A stretch of DNA of 64,000 nucleotides from Polycyclovorans sp. (lineage in GTDB: Bacteria; Pseudomonadota; Gammaproteobacteria; Nevskiales; Nevskiaceae), in assembly GCA_002706265.1 (NCBI GenBank), contig PAKU01000019.1:77858-141857 (forward strand), given 5' to 3'. The notes beneath the pieces are model-generated. The model was given only the letters and a program-made list of their open reading frames with translations. It ran no database searches and was not told the DNA's origin. The position numbers and the translations under genes are program-made. Below are positions 1 to 8,513 of the stretch, piece by piece (the stretch's first letter is position 1; the number at the start of each line of letters is the position of its first letter).

Positions 1-248
1 CCCTCGTCCGGGCTCGGGTCGGCCGCTTCATCCGACTGAATGCGCTCCGTTTGCGTACGGCTGCGAACCGCAACGCGCGCAGAGGGCCGCGGCACTTCAC
101 CACGCCCTCTGGCGCCCACTCGCTGATCCGGACGATCCCGCTGCGCGGGCCCCTCGTCCGGGCTCGGGTCGGCCGCTTCATTCGTCTCAATGCCCTGCGC
201 CTGCGTACGGCTGCGAACCGCAACGCGCGCTGAGGGGCGCGGCACTCA
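1..248. repeat. Two copies of a 150-bp-period direct repeat at the window edge
   Basis: Positions 1-99 and 151-248 are near-identical. The first 31 bases match exactly, and a block around 54-80 is repeated exactly at 204-230. The period is 150 bases, a multiple of three, so an apparent reading frame stays open across the copies. The first copy begins at the window edge, so the array probably extends to the left. There are no terminal inverted repeats, transposase or short regular spacers, so it is neither an IS nor a CRISPR. Its function is unknown. The remaining bases up to 354 hold no gene. Confidence 0.75.
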
Positions 249-354
249 ATATTGCTCAGGGCGGGTTCACCCGGGGGCCGCCATTGTCCGGCCGCCGCCT
301 TGCCGGTCGTCACTGAACGCAGTGATTGTTCACGCTTTGCTTGAGGACATAACC

Positions 355-690
355 ATGAAAAAAGTCACCCTGTTGATTCCCTGCCTGCTGGCGGGTCTGT
401 GGATGGGCAGCGCTGCTGCCGCCGACCCCCACGGCAAGCTGACCGATGAGCAGCGCGCCCGCATCGAGGCCCGGTGTGCCGAGAACCCAGAGCGTTGCGA
501 GAAGGTGAAAGACCGTCTCACCGAGGCCAAGGCCCGTTGCGACGCCAATCCGGCCGCCTGCGAAGCGCGCAAGGATGAGATGAAGGCCCGTGCCGAAGCC
601 CGGCGCGAAGCCTGTGCCGCTGACCCGGCAGCCTGCGCCGAGCAACGCGACGCGGTCCGCGAACGGGTCAAGCAATACCAAAACCCTTAG
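355..690 (+). CDS. Small secreted helical protein with three Cys-X6-Cys pairs
   Basis: 111 residues and not a family I recognise. A signal peptide (about residues 1-23, ending SAAAA) leads into a strongly charged, probably helical chain. It carries three evenly built pairs, C41/C48, C62/C69 and C87/C94, each of the form C-x-x-[N/D]-P-x-x-C, separated by Lys/Arg/Glu/Ala-rich helix. The pairs could form disulfides that staple helices in the periplasm, or bind a metal. I chose the ATG at 355 because GAGGAC lies 7 bases upstream and it starts exactly at the signal peptide; a longer frame runs back into the repeats. It converges on flgA with a 9-base gap, in the place where flgM/flgN often follow flgA. 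A flagellar role is only a guess. Confidence 0.8.
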   Translation: MKKVTLLIPCLLAGLWMGSAAAADPHGKLTDEQRARIEARCAENPERCEKVKDRLTEAKARCDANPAACEARKDEMKARAEARREACAADPAACAEQRDAVRERVKQYQNP

Positions 691-699
691 TTGGCGGGC

Positions 700-1350
700 T
701 CAGCGCGGCACTTCAACGGTGCCGGCGCTGCGCACAATCGCTTCCAGGCGCTTGCCCGAGCTGACATTACGCACCGGAATGCGCTGGCCCACGCCGCCGT
801 CGGCCAGCGCTTCGCCGTTCATGCGGATGGTCACCGCTGCGGTCTGCACCTCGATGCCCACCCGGTCACCGCGCCGCACCACCGCCGGTCGCGTGACATC
901 GGCCGGGCCCAGTACCCGCCCTGCCGGCAGGGCCCGACGGCTGTGCAGGCCGATGACCGACTGAGGGTCGTCAAAGCTGCCATAGCCGGCGGCGAGCGCC
1001 GTTCGCGACTCCAGGGCCACGTCTTCGGCACGAATGACCGTGTCGCCTGCGATGCTGCGCTGGAGCACCACCACCTGATCGCGGCCCACGGCGCGGACCG
1101 GCACGTAGAGCGTCCACTGCGGCTGCGTGCAGCGCACCAGAACCGTGGCCTGGCGACCGCGAACGCTGCTCAGTTCGCTTTGCAGCGGCGCCTCGCAGCG
1201 GGCGACCTGCACGCGCGGATCAAGGCTGGCGGCGGCGGGCGTGAACGGCGCTGCCTGCTCGGCGGCGGCGCGCAGCTGTGCCACGGGCGTTGCCGCGTGC
1301 GCGGTGACCGTGCCCAGCAGCAGGGCGATGAGCAGCAGTTTGACTTTCAT
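700..1350 (-). CDS. flgA: Flagellar P-ring assembly chaperone FlgA
   Basis: 216 residues. FlgA is a periplasmic chaperone that helps FlgI polymerise into the P ring around the rod. A clear signal peptide covers residues 1-20 (ends AHA). The mature part has the FlgA N-terminal region and a C-terminal SAF-type domain, recognisable by the stretch around VIRAEDVALESR and the ending GKRLEAIVRSAGTVEV. It is transcribed away from cheV, with 125 bases between the start codons. FlgM (anti-sigma-28) and FlgN, usual partners downstream of flgA, are not here: the next gene points the other way. The family call is firm. Confidence 0.95.
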   Translation of the reverse strand: MKVKLLLIALLLGTVTAHAATPVAQLRAAAEQAAPFTPAAASLDPRVQVARCEAPLQSELSSVRGRQATVLVRCTQPQWTLYVPVRAVGRDQVVVLQRSIAGDTVIRAEDVALESRTALAAGYGSFDDPQSVIGLHSRRALPAGRVLGPADVTRPAVVRRGDRVGIEVQTAAVTIRMNGEALADGGVGQRIPVRNVSSGKRLEAIVRSAGTVEVPR

Positions 1351-1441
1351 GGTGCGACCCGCTGCGGCGACCGTGCGCGGCCGCGCGTGGCGGTGCCGTT
1401 CGCCCGATGAAGGGGCGATTGGAAAATGCCGGGCGTGACGC

Positions 1442-1468
1442 TCAAGTTATCGGCGCTGTGGCCGATAG
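1442..1468 (+). promoter_or_regulatory. Sigma-28 (FliA) type promoter of cheV
   Basis: TCAAGTTA at 1442-1449, exactly 11 bases, then GCCGATAG at 1461-1468. The FliA consensus is TAAAGTTT-N11-GCCGATAA, so 13 of 16 positions match with exact spacing. Transcription would begin around 1474-1476, at or next to the cheV ATG, which would leave the good Shine-Dalgarno sequence (about 1467-1473) outside the message. TATCGGC (1448-1454) and GCCGATA (1461-1467) also form an inverted repeat. Confidence 0.65.
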
Positions 1469-1475
1469 GAGGGCC

Positions 1476-2369
1476 ATGAGTGCCCTACTTGATCGAATTG
1501 ACGAACAAACCCGCCTTGCCGGGCACAACCGGCTGGCGCTGCTGATCTTCGGCCTTGGCGATGCCGTGCGTTACGCGGTGAACGTCTTCAAGGTGCTGGA
1601 AGTGACGCCGCCCAGCACCCTGACGCCGGTGGCCGGCGTTCACCCGCTGGTGCAGGGGCTGGCCGAGCTGCGCGGTCAGTTGATGCCGGTGATCGCCCTG
1701 CCGCAATTGTTGGGCGGGTCGCCGCCGGTGCATCCGCAGTGGGTGGTGACCGAGTTCAATGGCCGGCGTCAGGCGTTCATCGTGGCCAACGTGGAGCGCA
1801 TCGTGCACGTCGATGTGGCCAAGCTGCAGGCCCCCGACGCGCAATCCGGCGAGGCCATCACCGGTCTGGTGGAAACGCCGCAGGGGTGGCTGAAGCTGCT
1901 GGATTTCGAGCATGTGCTGGCGCGCATCATCGGCGAGCCGCCCGAGTTGCCCGATGCCTGGCGCGGCCGCCTGGGTGACCACGCGCCCGAAGTGCTGGTG
2001 GTGGACGATTCGTCGGTGGCGCGCGGCCAGATGCAGCGCACGCTGACGGCGCTCGGCGCGCAGCCGATTCTGCTCAACGACGGTGCCCAGGCGCTGGCGT
2101 GGCTGCTGCAGGCGTCGGAAAGCGGACGCCTGGCGCGTGTGAAGCTCGTCATCTCCGACCTCGAAATGCCGCAGCTCGACGGCTACGCACTGACCGCCCG
2201 CATCAAGGAACATCCGCGACTCAAACACTTGCGGGTGCTGCTGCACAGTTCTTTGTCGGGCCGTTTCAATGCTGATCTGGTGGCCAAGGTCGGGGCAGAT
2301 CGCTTCGTGCCGAAATTCTCCTCCGAGGCCCTGGCCAACGCGGTGCTCGAAGACCTTTCGGCGGTTTGA
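1476..2369 (+). CDS. cheV: Chemotaxis coupling protein CheV (CheW-receiver fusion)
   Basis: 297 residues. CheV couples chemoreceptors to CheA through a CheW-like domain (about 1-155) and carries a phosphorylatable receiver domain (about 172-297). The receiver shows acidic D177/D178, phospho-acceptor D228 in SDLEMP, and a conserved Lys in VPKF. The frame is open further upstream, but the ATG at 1476 follows AGGAGGG and matches the usual CheV N-terminus (x-LLDRIDEQTxLAGHNRL). A sigma-28-type promoter abuts the start. In Pseudomonas-like clusters cheR follows cheV; here the next gene is flgB. Confidence 0.95.
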   Translation: MSALLDRIDEQTRLAGHNRLALLIFGLGDAVRYAVNVFKVLEVTPPSTLTPVAGVHPLVQGLAELRGQLMPVIALPQLLGGSPPVHPQWVVTEFNGRRQAFIVANVERIVHVDVAKLQAPDAQSGEAITGLVETPQGWLKLLDFEHVLARIIGEPPELPDAWRGRLGDHAPEVLVVDDSSVARGQMQRTLTALGAQPILLNDGAQALAWLLQASESGRLARVKLVISDLEMPQLDGYALTARIKEHPRLKHLRVLLHSSLSGRFNADLVAKVGADRFVPKFSSEALANAVLEDLSAV

Positions 2370-2441
2370 TCGTGCCGTTGACGGCGTGATCGCGGAGATT
2401 TTGCAAGGCCCGACACAGGTTATTTCGTCGAGGCACGCCGC

Positions 2442-2795
2442 ATGAGTGGACCCCTGGCAACACCGCTGTTCGGCATCCATGAGGCGGCACTGGGACTCCA
2501 GTCTCGCCGACTGGAGCTGATCAGCGCCAACATCGCCAACGCCGACACGCCGGGCTTTCAGGCACGCGACGTCGACTTTGCCAAGGCGCTCAGCCAGCAA
2601 CAGCCCGCCGCCGAGCTGCGCACCGGTGCCCACGACTATCAGCGCTATTCGGCGCAGCCGTCCCTCGATGGCAACCAGGTGGACTTGCCCATGGAGCAGG
2701 CCGCTTTTGCTGACGCCGCCCTGCGCTATCAGGCCAGCCTGCAATTTCTCGAATCCCGGGTGCGCGGCTTGATGACCGCGCTCACCGGTCAATAA
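2442..2795 (+). CDS. flgB: Flagellar proximal rod protein FlgB
   Basis: 117 residues, slightly shorter than the usual 130-140. FlgB is exported by the flagellar type III system and forms the proximal rod in the periplasm. It has the typical rod N-terminus with the SANIANADTPGFQARDVDF region and a hydrophobic C-terminal helix (ALRYQASLQFLE). It is the first gene of the flgBCDEFGHIJKL series, 72 bases after cheV. I see no convincing Shine-Dalgarno and only a weak sigma-54-like sequence upstream, so how the operon is switched on is unclear. Confidence 0.96.
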   Translation: MSGPLATPLFGIHEAALGLQSRRLELISANIANADTPGFQARDVDFAKALSQQQPAAELRTGAHDYQRYSAQPSLDGNQVDLPMEQAAFADAALRYQASLQFLESRVRGLMTALTGQ

Positions 2796-2806
2796 GGAGC
2801 ATCGCC

Positions 2807-3220
2807 ATGAGCAGCTTCCGCATCTTCGACATCGCTGGCAGCGCCATGCAGGCGCAGTCGGTGCGTCTGAACACCGTCGCGTCCAACCTGGCCAATGCCG
2901 ATTCGGTGGCCACCCGCCCTGAAGACGCCTACAAGCCGCGCATGCCGGTGTTCCAGGCCATGCTCGATGCCCAGCAGGGTTCGCAAGGGGGCGCCAGCGT
3001 CGGCGTGCAGCGCATTGCGGAATCCGAGCGCCCGGCCGAGGCGCGTTTTCAGCCCGGACATCCGCTGGCGGACGAGCAGGGCTATGTCTATGCGCCCGCC
3101 GTCAATGCCGTTGAAGAGATGGTCAACATGATGTCGGCCAGCCGCTCCTACCAGTCCAGCGTCGAGGCCATGAACACGGCCAAAGAGCTGATGACCCGCA
3201 CGCTCAACATCGGTCGATAA
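2807..3220 (+). CDS. flgC: Flagellar proximal rod protein FlgC
   Basis: 137 residues, the normal length. FlgC builds the proximal rod with FlgB and FlgF. The N-terminal rod motif (VRLNTVASNLANADS) and the C-terminal FlgC signature (NAVEEMVNMMSASRSYQSSVEAMNT region) are both present. AAGGAG lies 9 bases before the ATG. It sits 11 bases after flgB and 2 bases before flgD. Confidence 0.97.
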   Translation: MSSFRIFDIAGSAMQAQSVRLNTVASNLANADSVATRPEDAYKPRMPVFQAMLDAQQGSQGGASVGVQRIAESERPAEARFQPGHPLADEQGYVYAPAVNAVEEMVNMMSASRSYQSSVEAMNTAKELMTRTLNIGR

Positions 3221-3222
3221 CC

Positions 3223-3882
3223 ATGGACGTTCTTTCCGCGTTGTCCCCCGGTGCTGGCGCCAGCGCCACGCCCAACAATCAATCGTTGGGCCAGCAGGAT
3301 TTCATGCGCCTGCTCATTGCCCAGTTTCAGGCGCAGAACCCGCTGGAGCCATTGGGCAACACCGAATTCATTGGCCAGCTGGCGCAGTTCTCGGTGGTGT
3401 CGGGCGTGCAGCAGTTGGACAGCAGCTTCCAGGGTTTTGCCCAGCAACTGACCGGCGACCAAGTACTGCAGGGCGCCAGCTTGCTGGGCAAGCCAGTGCA
3501 GCGCATCAGCGATCAAATCGGCTTTGACGGTACGAGCGCCCCGATCATGACCTTCGACGTGCCGCCTGGTGCGGCGAAGGTGGAAGTGGACGTGCTCAAC
3601 GCCAGTGGCGTGCGCGTCGCCCAATTGATTCAGAACAACCCTGCCGCTGGCGACTTGTCCCTGGCCTGGGACGGCCTGTTGGCGGATGGCAGCCGCGCGC
3701 CCGCCGGCCTGTACAGCGTGCAGGCTCGTGCGGTGGCCGGTGACGCGACTGCGGCGATGGCCGTGCGTACCGAGGCCATCGTCACCGGCATCAAGCCGAC
3801 TTCCCAGGGTTTGCAGTTGGTCCTGGATGACGGTTCCACCACGTCATTGAACGACGTCACCCAGATTCGTGCGGCCCGATAA
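3223..3882 (+). CDS. flgD: Flagellar hook-capping protein FlgD
   Basis: 219 residues. FlgD is the scaffold cap at the tip of the growing hook and is later replaced by FlgK. The conserved N-terminal stretch GQQDFMRLLIAQFQAQNPLEP is the FlgD export and assembly region. It is followed by the FlgD Ig-like/tudor half, with the LAWDGLLADGSRAPAGLYSV segment typical of the FlgD Ig-like domain (about 110-185). It starts 2 bases after flgC, and I see no strong Shine-Dalgarno, so reinitiation from flgC is likely. Confidence 0.96.
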   Translation: MDVLSALSPGAGASATPNNQSLGQQDFMRLLIAQFQAQNPLEPLGNTEFIGQLAQFSVVSGVQQLDSSFQGFAQQLTGDQVLQGASLLGKPVQRISDQIGFDGTSAPIMTFDVPPGAAKVEVDVLNASGVRVAQLIQNNPAAGDLSLAWDGLLADGSRAPAGLYSVQARAVAGDATAAMAVRTEAIVTGIKPTSQGLQLVLDDGSTTSLNDVTQIRAAR

Positions 3883-3909
3883 GCCGCGTTCACTTTCGAG
3901 GAGTTAACC

Positions 3910-5127
3910 ATGAGCTTTTCTACCGCCCTGTCGGGTCTGAACGCCGCCACCCGCGATCTGTCGGTGACCGGCAACAACATCGCCAACGCCGGCACCACGG
4001 GCTTCAAGATGGCCCGCACCCAATTTGCCGATGTGTACGCCACCTCGGCGCTGGGCCTGTCATCCACGCAGGCCGGTAGCGGCGTGCGCGTGGTGGGTAT
4101 TCAGCAACAATTTTCGCAGGGCAATATTGATTTCACCAATAACGCCCTCGACCTGGCCGTGAACGGTGAAGGCTTTTTCACCCTCAATGCCAACGGTCAG
4201 ACGGTCTACGGCCGCGCCGGTGCCTTTGGTCCCGATCGCGATGGCTTTGTCACCAACCCTCAGGGGTACCGCTTGCAGGTGTACCCGCCGCTGGCCAACG
4301 GTGGTTTCGACACCGGACGGCTTACCGACCTGCAACTGCAGGTCGGTGATTCCGCCCCGCAGCCCAGCACCACCGTCAGTGCCGAGATCAACCTACCTGC
4401 TGCTTCTGGCACGGCCTTGGGCGTGGCATTTGACCCGACTGATGCCAGCAGCTACGCCCACACCACCAGCCTCACGGTGTACGACTCGCTGGGCGCTGCC
4501 CACACGGCCGCGCTGTACTTCGCGCCCACCGACACCCCGGGGCAGTGGGATGTGTATACCGTCATTGACGGCGCAGTGACCGGCGGCCCGACCACCGCCA
4601 GCTTCGATGCCGAGGGCAATCTGCTCACCCCGGCTGGGGGCAGCTTTACTTTGCCACCGGTGCCGCAGACCAACGGCGCGGCCGATATTGAATTGACGGT
4701 AGACCTTTCCGGTGCCACGCAGTTTGGTGATCGCTTCAGCGTGGCCGCACTCACGCAGGATGGCTACGCCACCGGCCGACTGACCGGTATTGAAGTGACG
4801 TCCGAGGGCATCGTGCAAGCCCGCTTCACTAACGGACAGGCCCGCGCGCTCGGTCAGGTGGCCATGACAACCTTTGCCAATCCGCAGGGCATGCAGGAGC
4901 TTGGCGACACCGTCTGGGCAGAAACCTTTACCTCGGGTCCGGCGTTGCGCGGCACCGCGGACAGCGGCAGCTTTGGTTCGATACAGGCAGGCGCACTGGA
5001 AACCTCCAACGTCGATCTCACCGCCGAGCTGGTGCGCATGATCACCGCGCAGCGTGCTTTCCAGGCCAACGCACAAATGATCACGACCACTGATCAGATC
5101 ACACAGACCGCTCTGAACCTGCGCTAG
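3910..5127 (+). CDS. flgE: Flagellar hook protein FlgE
   Basis: 405 residues, close to the Salmonella hook protein. FlgE polymerises into the hook, the universal joint of the flagellum. It has the axial N-terminal motif (ALSGLNAATRDLSVTGNNIANAGT), the FlgE/F/G core (DLAVNGEGFFTL), a central variable surface domain and the C-terminal ETSNVDLTAELVRMITAQRAFQAN region that packs in the hook core. GAGGAG precedes the ATG by 6 bases. Confidence 0.97.
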   Translation: MSFSTALSGLNAATRDLSVTGNNIANAGTTGFKMARTQFADVYATSALGLSSTQAGSGVRVVGIQQQFSQGNIDFTNNALDLAVNGEGFFTLNANGQTVYGRAGAFGPDRDGFVTNPQGYRLQVYPPLANGGFDTGRLTDLQLQVGDSAPQPSTTVSAEINLPAASGTALGVAFDPTDASSYAHTTSLTVYDSLGAAHTAALYFAPTDTPGQWDVYTVIDGAVTGGPTTASFDAEGNLLTPAGGSFTLPPVPQTNGAADIELTVDLSGATQFGDRFSVAALTQDGYATGRLTGIEVTSEGIVQARFTNGQARALGQVAMTTFANPQGMQELGDTVWAETFTSGPALRGTADSGSFGSIQAGALETSNVDLTAELVRMITAQRAFQANAQMITTTDQITQTALNLR

Positions 5128-5152
5128 GGACGATTGCAGCTAGGAGATCACT

Positions 5153-5893
5153 ATGGATCGCGCCGCCTACATCGCCATGAATGCCGCCTCGGAAGCGCTG
5201 CGTGCGCAGTCGATCACGGCGCACAACATCGCCAATGCCGGTACCTCCGGCTTCAAGGCGCTACTGACCCACACCGAAGCGGCCAACGTGGAAGGTCCGG
5301 GTTGGCATTCCCGGGTCAACGGCGTGCTCAAGCCGGAAACCTGGAACGCCCAGGGCGGCGCCCTGCAGAGCACCGGTCGTGATCTGGACATCGCACTTGC
5401 CGACGACCGTTGGCTGGCGGTGCAAACCGAAGACGGCGGCATTGCCTACACCCGCAATGGTGCGCTGCAGATGACGGCCAATGGACAGGTGCTGGACGGC
5501 GAAGGCCGGCCGGTGCTCACCGAAGACGGCCCCATGGCCTTGCCGCCGCACAGCGAGCTGATGATCGCCGCTGACGGCACCATCAGCCTGACGCCTCAAG
5601 GCAGCGAGGCCAGCGTGCGGGCACAGGTGGGGCGGCTGAGCGTGATCGAGGCCGCACCAAGCGAACTCAAACGTCGTGCCGATGGCCTCTTCGAGCCGCT
5701 GCCCGGTGCTGACACCAGACCGGCGGCCGGCGCGGTGATGGTCAGCGGGATGTTGGAGGCCTCCAACGTCAATGCGGCCGAGCAACTGGTCGCGCTTATT
5801 GAACACAGTCGCCGGTTTGAGTTGGCGACCAAGGCGATGAAAACCGCCGACAGCCACGGTGAAGTGGCCCAATCACTGATGCGCATCCGCTAA
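5153..5893 (+). CDS. flgF: Flagellar proximal rod protein FlgF
   Basis: 246 residues, the usual length. FlgF joins the proximal rod to the distal rod. It begins [20 protein letters not shown] with the axial motif [12 protein letters not shown], has the family core ([13 protein letters not shown]) and ends with the [22 protein letters not shown] region shared by rod and hook proteins. TAGGAG lies 7 bases ahead of the ATG. It lies between flgE and flgG, as in most gammaproteobacteria. Confidence 0.96.
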   Translation: MDRAAYIAMNAASEALRAQSITAHNIANAGTSGFKALLTHTEAANVEGPGWHSRVNGVLKPETWNAQGGALQSTGRDLDIALADDRWLAVQTEDGGIAYTRNGALQMTANGQVLDGEGRPVLTEDGPMALPPHSELMIAADGTISLTPQGSEASVRAQVGRLSVIEAAPSELKRRADGLFEPLPGADTRPAAGAVMVSGMLEASNVNAAEQLVALIEHSRRFELATKAMKTADSHGEVAQSLMRIR

Positions 5894-5903
5894 AGGACTT
5901 GTT

Positions 5904-6689
5904 ATGAACCCCGCACTCTGGATTGCCAAAACCGGCCTCGACGCCCAGCAGACTCGCTTGTCGGTGGTGTCGAACAACCTCGCCAACGTCGGCACCACCG
6001 GCTTCAAGCGCGGTCGCGCCCAGTTCGAGGACTTGCTGTACCAAACCATCCGCCAGCCCGGCGGTGCCACCAGCCAACAGACTGATTCCCCCACCGGCCT
6101 GATGCTGGGCACCGGTGTACGCACCGTGGCCACCGCCAAGGAGTACGCCCAGGGCAATGTGCAGCAAACCGGCAACAGTCTGGATGTGGCCATCAATGGC
6201 CGCGGCTTCTTCAAGGTGCTCATGCCGGATGGCAACGCCGCCTTTACCCGCGATGGTTCGTTCAAAACCAATGCGCAGGGCGAGTTGGTGACCGCGCAGG
6301 GCTACGCACTGGAGCCCGGCATCGTGGTGCCCGATACCACGCAGAGTTTGACCATCGGCGCTGATGGCACTGTCACCGCCCAGTTACCCGGTCAGGCGCA
6401 GCCGGTGCAGATCGGCACCTTGACGCTCTCCGACTTCATTAATCCCTCCGGCCTGCAAGCCCGCGGCGAAAACCTGCTGGTGGAAACCGCCGCCAGCGGC
6501 CCGCCGAACGAATCCACTCCCACCCTCAACGGTGTGGGCGGCTTGGTGCAGGGCGCCCTGGAAAGCTCCAACGTCAACGTGGTCGAAGAGCTGGTGTCGA
6601 TGATCGAAACCCAGCGCGCTTATGAGATGAACTCGAAGGCGATCTCGGCCGCAGACGACATGCTGCGCTTCATCACCAACCAGCTCTAG
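5904..6689 (+). CDS. flgG: Flagellar distal rod protein FlgG
   Basis: 261 residues, the standard length. FlgG forms the distal rod that passes through the P and L rings. N-terminal [20 protein letters not shown], the [26 protein letters not shown] block, the [12 protein letters not shown] core and the C-terminal [22 protein letters not shown] region are close to textbook FlgG. Only 10 bases separate it from flgF, with AAGGA before the ATG. Confidence 0.98.
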   Translation: MNPALWIAKTGLDAQQTRLSVVSNNLANVGTTGFKRGRAQFEDLLYQTIRQPGGATSQQTDSPTGLMLGTGVRTVATAKEYAQGNVQQTGNSLDVAINGRGFFKVLMPDGNAAFTRDGSFKTNAQGELVTAQGYALEPGIVVPDTTQSLTIGADGTVTAQLPGQAQPVQIGTLTLSDFINPSGLQARGENLLVETAASGPPNESTPTLNGVGGLVQGALESSNVNVVEELVSMIETQRAYEMNSKAISAADDMLRFITNQL

Positions 6690-6698
6690 GGCACGGTC

Positions 6699-7358
6699 AT
6701 GAAACGCCTACTGCTGCCACTGCTGGTGCTGCTTGTATCGGCCTGCGCCAGTCGCCCGGTGGCGCTGGAGGCGATGCCTGAGGCAGAGCTGCCACCGCTA
6801 CCGCAGGCCGAGCCCGGTGCCATCTACAACAGCGGCCTCGCGCTCGACTGGTTTGCCGATACCCGCGCCCGGCAAGTGGGCGATGTGCTCACCGTGTTGT
6901 TGGTGGAGCAAACCCAGGCACAAACCAGCAGCGCCACTTCCACCAGCAAATCCAGCAGCGCCACGCTGTCCGGGCCCACCGTGTTCGGCCGACCTGTGAC
7001 CGCAGGCGGGGTGGAGGTGCTGTCCGGCAGTCTGGGCGGCGACCGGACCTTCGAGGGCGCGGGCGGATCCAGTCAGTCCAACCGTCTCACTGGCGCGCTG
7101 TCGGTGCGGGTGATCGAGCGCGATCCTCGCGGACTGCTGCGGGTAGCGGGGCGCAAACAACTGGCGCTCAACCGCGGCGACGAACTGCTGGAACTCTCGG
7201 GCTGGGTACGCCCGGAAGACATCAACCCCGACAACACCGTGCGCTCCGACCGCGTCGCCAGCGCCCAGGTTCGCTACGCCGGGCGCGGCGCGCTGGGCGA
7301 TGCCAACGCCCAGGGCTGGCTGAGCCGGTTCTTCAATTCGCCGTTTTTCCCGTTCTGA
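6699..7358 (+). CDS. flgH: Flagellar L-ring lipoprotein FlgH
   Basis: 219 residues. FlgH is an outer-membrane lipoprotein that forms the L ring, the bushing around the rod. The N-terminus is a lipoprotein signal with lipobox LVSAC, putting the lipidated Cys near residue 16. The FlgH signatures GAIYNSGLALDWFADTRARQ and GDVLTVLLVEQTQA follow, and the end includes the conserved LSGWVRPEDINPDNTV region. It lies between flgG and flgI. Confidence 0.97.
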   Translation: MKRLLLPLLVLLVSACASRPVALEAMPEAELPPLPQAEPGAIYNSGLALDWFADTRARQVGDVLTVLLVEQTQAQTSSATSTSKSSSATLSGPTVFGRPVTAGGVEVLSGSLGGDRTFEGAGGSSQSNRLTGALSVRVIERDPRGLLRVAGRKQLALNRGDELLELSGWVRPEDINPDNTVRSDRVASAQVRYAGRGALGDANAQGWLSRFFNSPFFPF

Positions 7359-7367
7359 GGTGATGCC

Positions 7368-8513
7368 ATGAAACGTGCATCCAAGCGTCTGGCGCAGCGG
7401 CAACGGGTGGTTCGTGTGCTGCTGGTCGTCGGCGTGCTGCTGGCGATGATCTCGGCACCCTCATTCGCGCAGGACGAACGCATCAAGGACCTCGCCAGTA
7501 TTGCGGGCGTGCGCAGCAATGGCTTGATGGGCTACGGCCTAGTGGTGGGCCTGGACGGCTCTGGCGACCAGACCAGCCAGTCGCCGTTTACCGTGCAGGC
7601 GCTCCGTAACTTGTTGACGCAACTGGGGGTGACCATCCCGCCCGGTGTGAGCCCTCAGCTCAAGAATGCTGCGGCGGTGATGGTGCAGGCAGATCTCCCG
7701 GCGTTCTCGCGGCCCGGGCAGCTCATCGATATCACCGTGTCGTCCATCGGCAATGCCGGATCCCTGCGCGGCGGCGCGTTATTGATGACTGCGCTCAAAG
7801 GGGCAGACGGGCAGGTGTATGCCGTCGCCCAAGGCAATCTCATCGTCGGCGGGTTTGGCGTGGAAGGTCGCGATGGCTCGCGCATTTCGCTCAACGTGCC
7901 GTCTGCCGGACGCATTCCCAACGGCGCCACCGTGGAACGTGCAGCGCCCGCCGCCTTCACTGATGGCCGCTTGGCCCTGCAACTGCACACGCCCGACTTC
8001 ACCACCGCGGCGCGCGTCGCCAGCACCCTGAACGCGGTGTACGGCGCCGGTACGGCGCAGGCCGAAGATGCCGTCACGATTCGTTTGGCGCCGCCGCATC
8101 CTGATCAGCGGGTGGCCTTTCTGTCGGAGCTGGAGAACGTTCGCGTCGAGGCCGGGCAGGCGCCCGCGCGCGTGGTCGTCAACTCCCGTACCGGCACCAT
8201 CGTCATTGGTGAGAGCGTGCGGGTACGTCCGGCCGCCGTGGCCCATGGCTCCTTGTCGGTCACCATTTCCGAGCGGCTGGACGTGAGCCAGCCCAACCCG
8301 TTTGGTCGCGGCGACACCGTGGTGGTACCCGATACGCAGATCAATGTCAGCCAGCAGGGCGACGGCCGCATGTTCCTGTTTGATGCAGGTGTGAGCCTCG
8401 CCGAGATCGTGCAGGCGGTGAATCAGGTGGGTGCCGCACCGGGCGATCTCATCGCCATTCTCGAAGCCCTGAAGCAGGCCGGTGCCTTGCGGGCGGAGCT
8501 GGTGGTGATCTGA
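7368..8513 (+). CDS. flgI: Flagellar P-ring protein FlgI
   Basis: 381 residues. FlgI is exported by Sec and forms the P ring in the peptidoglycan layer, helped by FlgA. A rather long signal peptide (about 1-35, ending PSFAQ) is followed by the family motif [20 protein letters not shown] and the GLDGSGDQT loop. The C-terminus ([20 protein letters not shown]) is typical. The stop overlaps the flgJ start in TGATG, suggesting coupled translation. Confidence 0.98.
   Translation: MKRASKRLAQRQRVVRVLLVVGVLLAMISAPSFAQDERIKDLASIAGVRSNGLMGYGLVVGLDGSGDQTSQSPFTVQALRNLLTQLGVTIPPGVSPQLKNAAAVMVQADLPAFSRPGQLIDITVSSIGNAGSLRGGALLMTALKGADGQVYAVAQGNLIVGGFGVEGRDGSRISLNVPSAGRIPNGATVERAAPAAFTDGRLALQLHTPDFTTAARVASTLNAVYGAGTAQAEDAVTIRLAPPHPDQRVAFLSELENVRVEAGQAPARVVVNSRTGTIVIGESVRVRPAAVAHGSLSVTISERLDVSQPNPFGRGDTVVVPDTQINVSQQGDGRMFLFDAGVSLAEIVQAVNQVGAAPGDLIAILEALKQAGALRAELVVI

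Noticed and set aside
51-233. A 60-codon ORF within the 5' repeats
   Set aside because: It is open only because the repeat period is divisible by three. There is no ribosome site and the composition is repeat-like.
1-248. Reading the 5' repeats as a CRISPR array
   Set aside because: Repeat and spacer lengths are wrong, the whole 100-base block is repeated, and no cas gene is near.
2390-2405. A sigma-54-like sequence ahead of flgB (TCGCGG-N5-TTGCA)
   Set aside because: The first G of the invariant GG is missing, so support is too weak to call a promoter, although sigma-54 control of flgB would fit related organisms.
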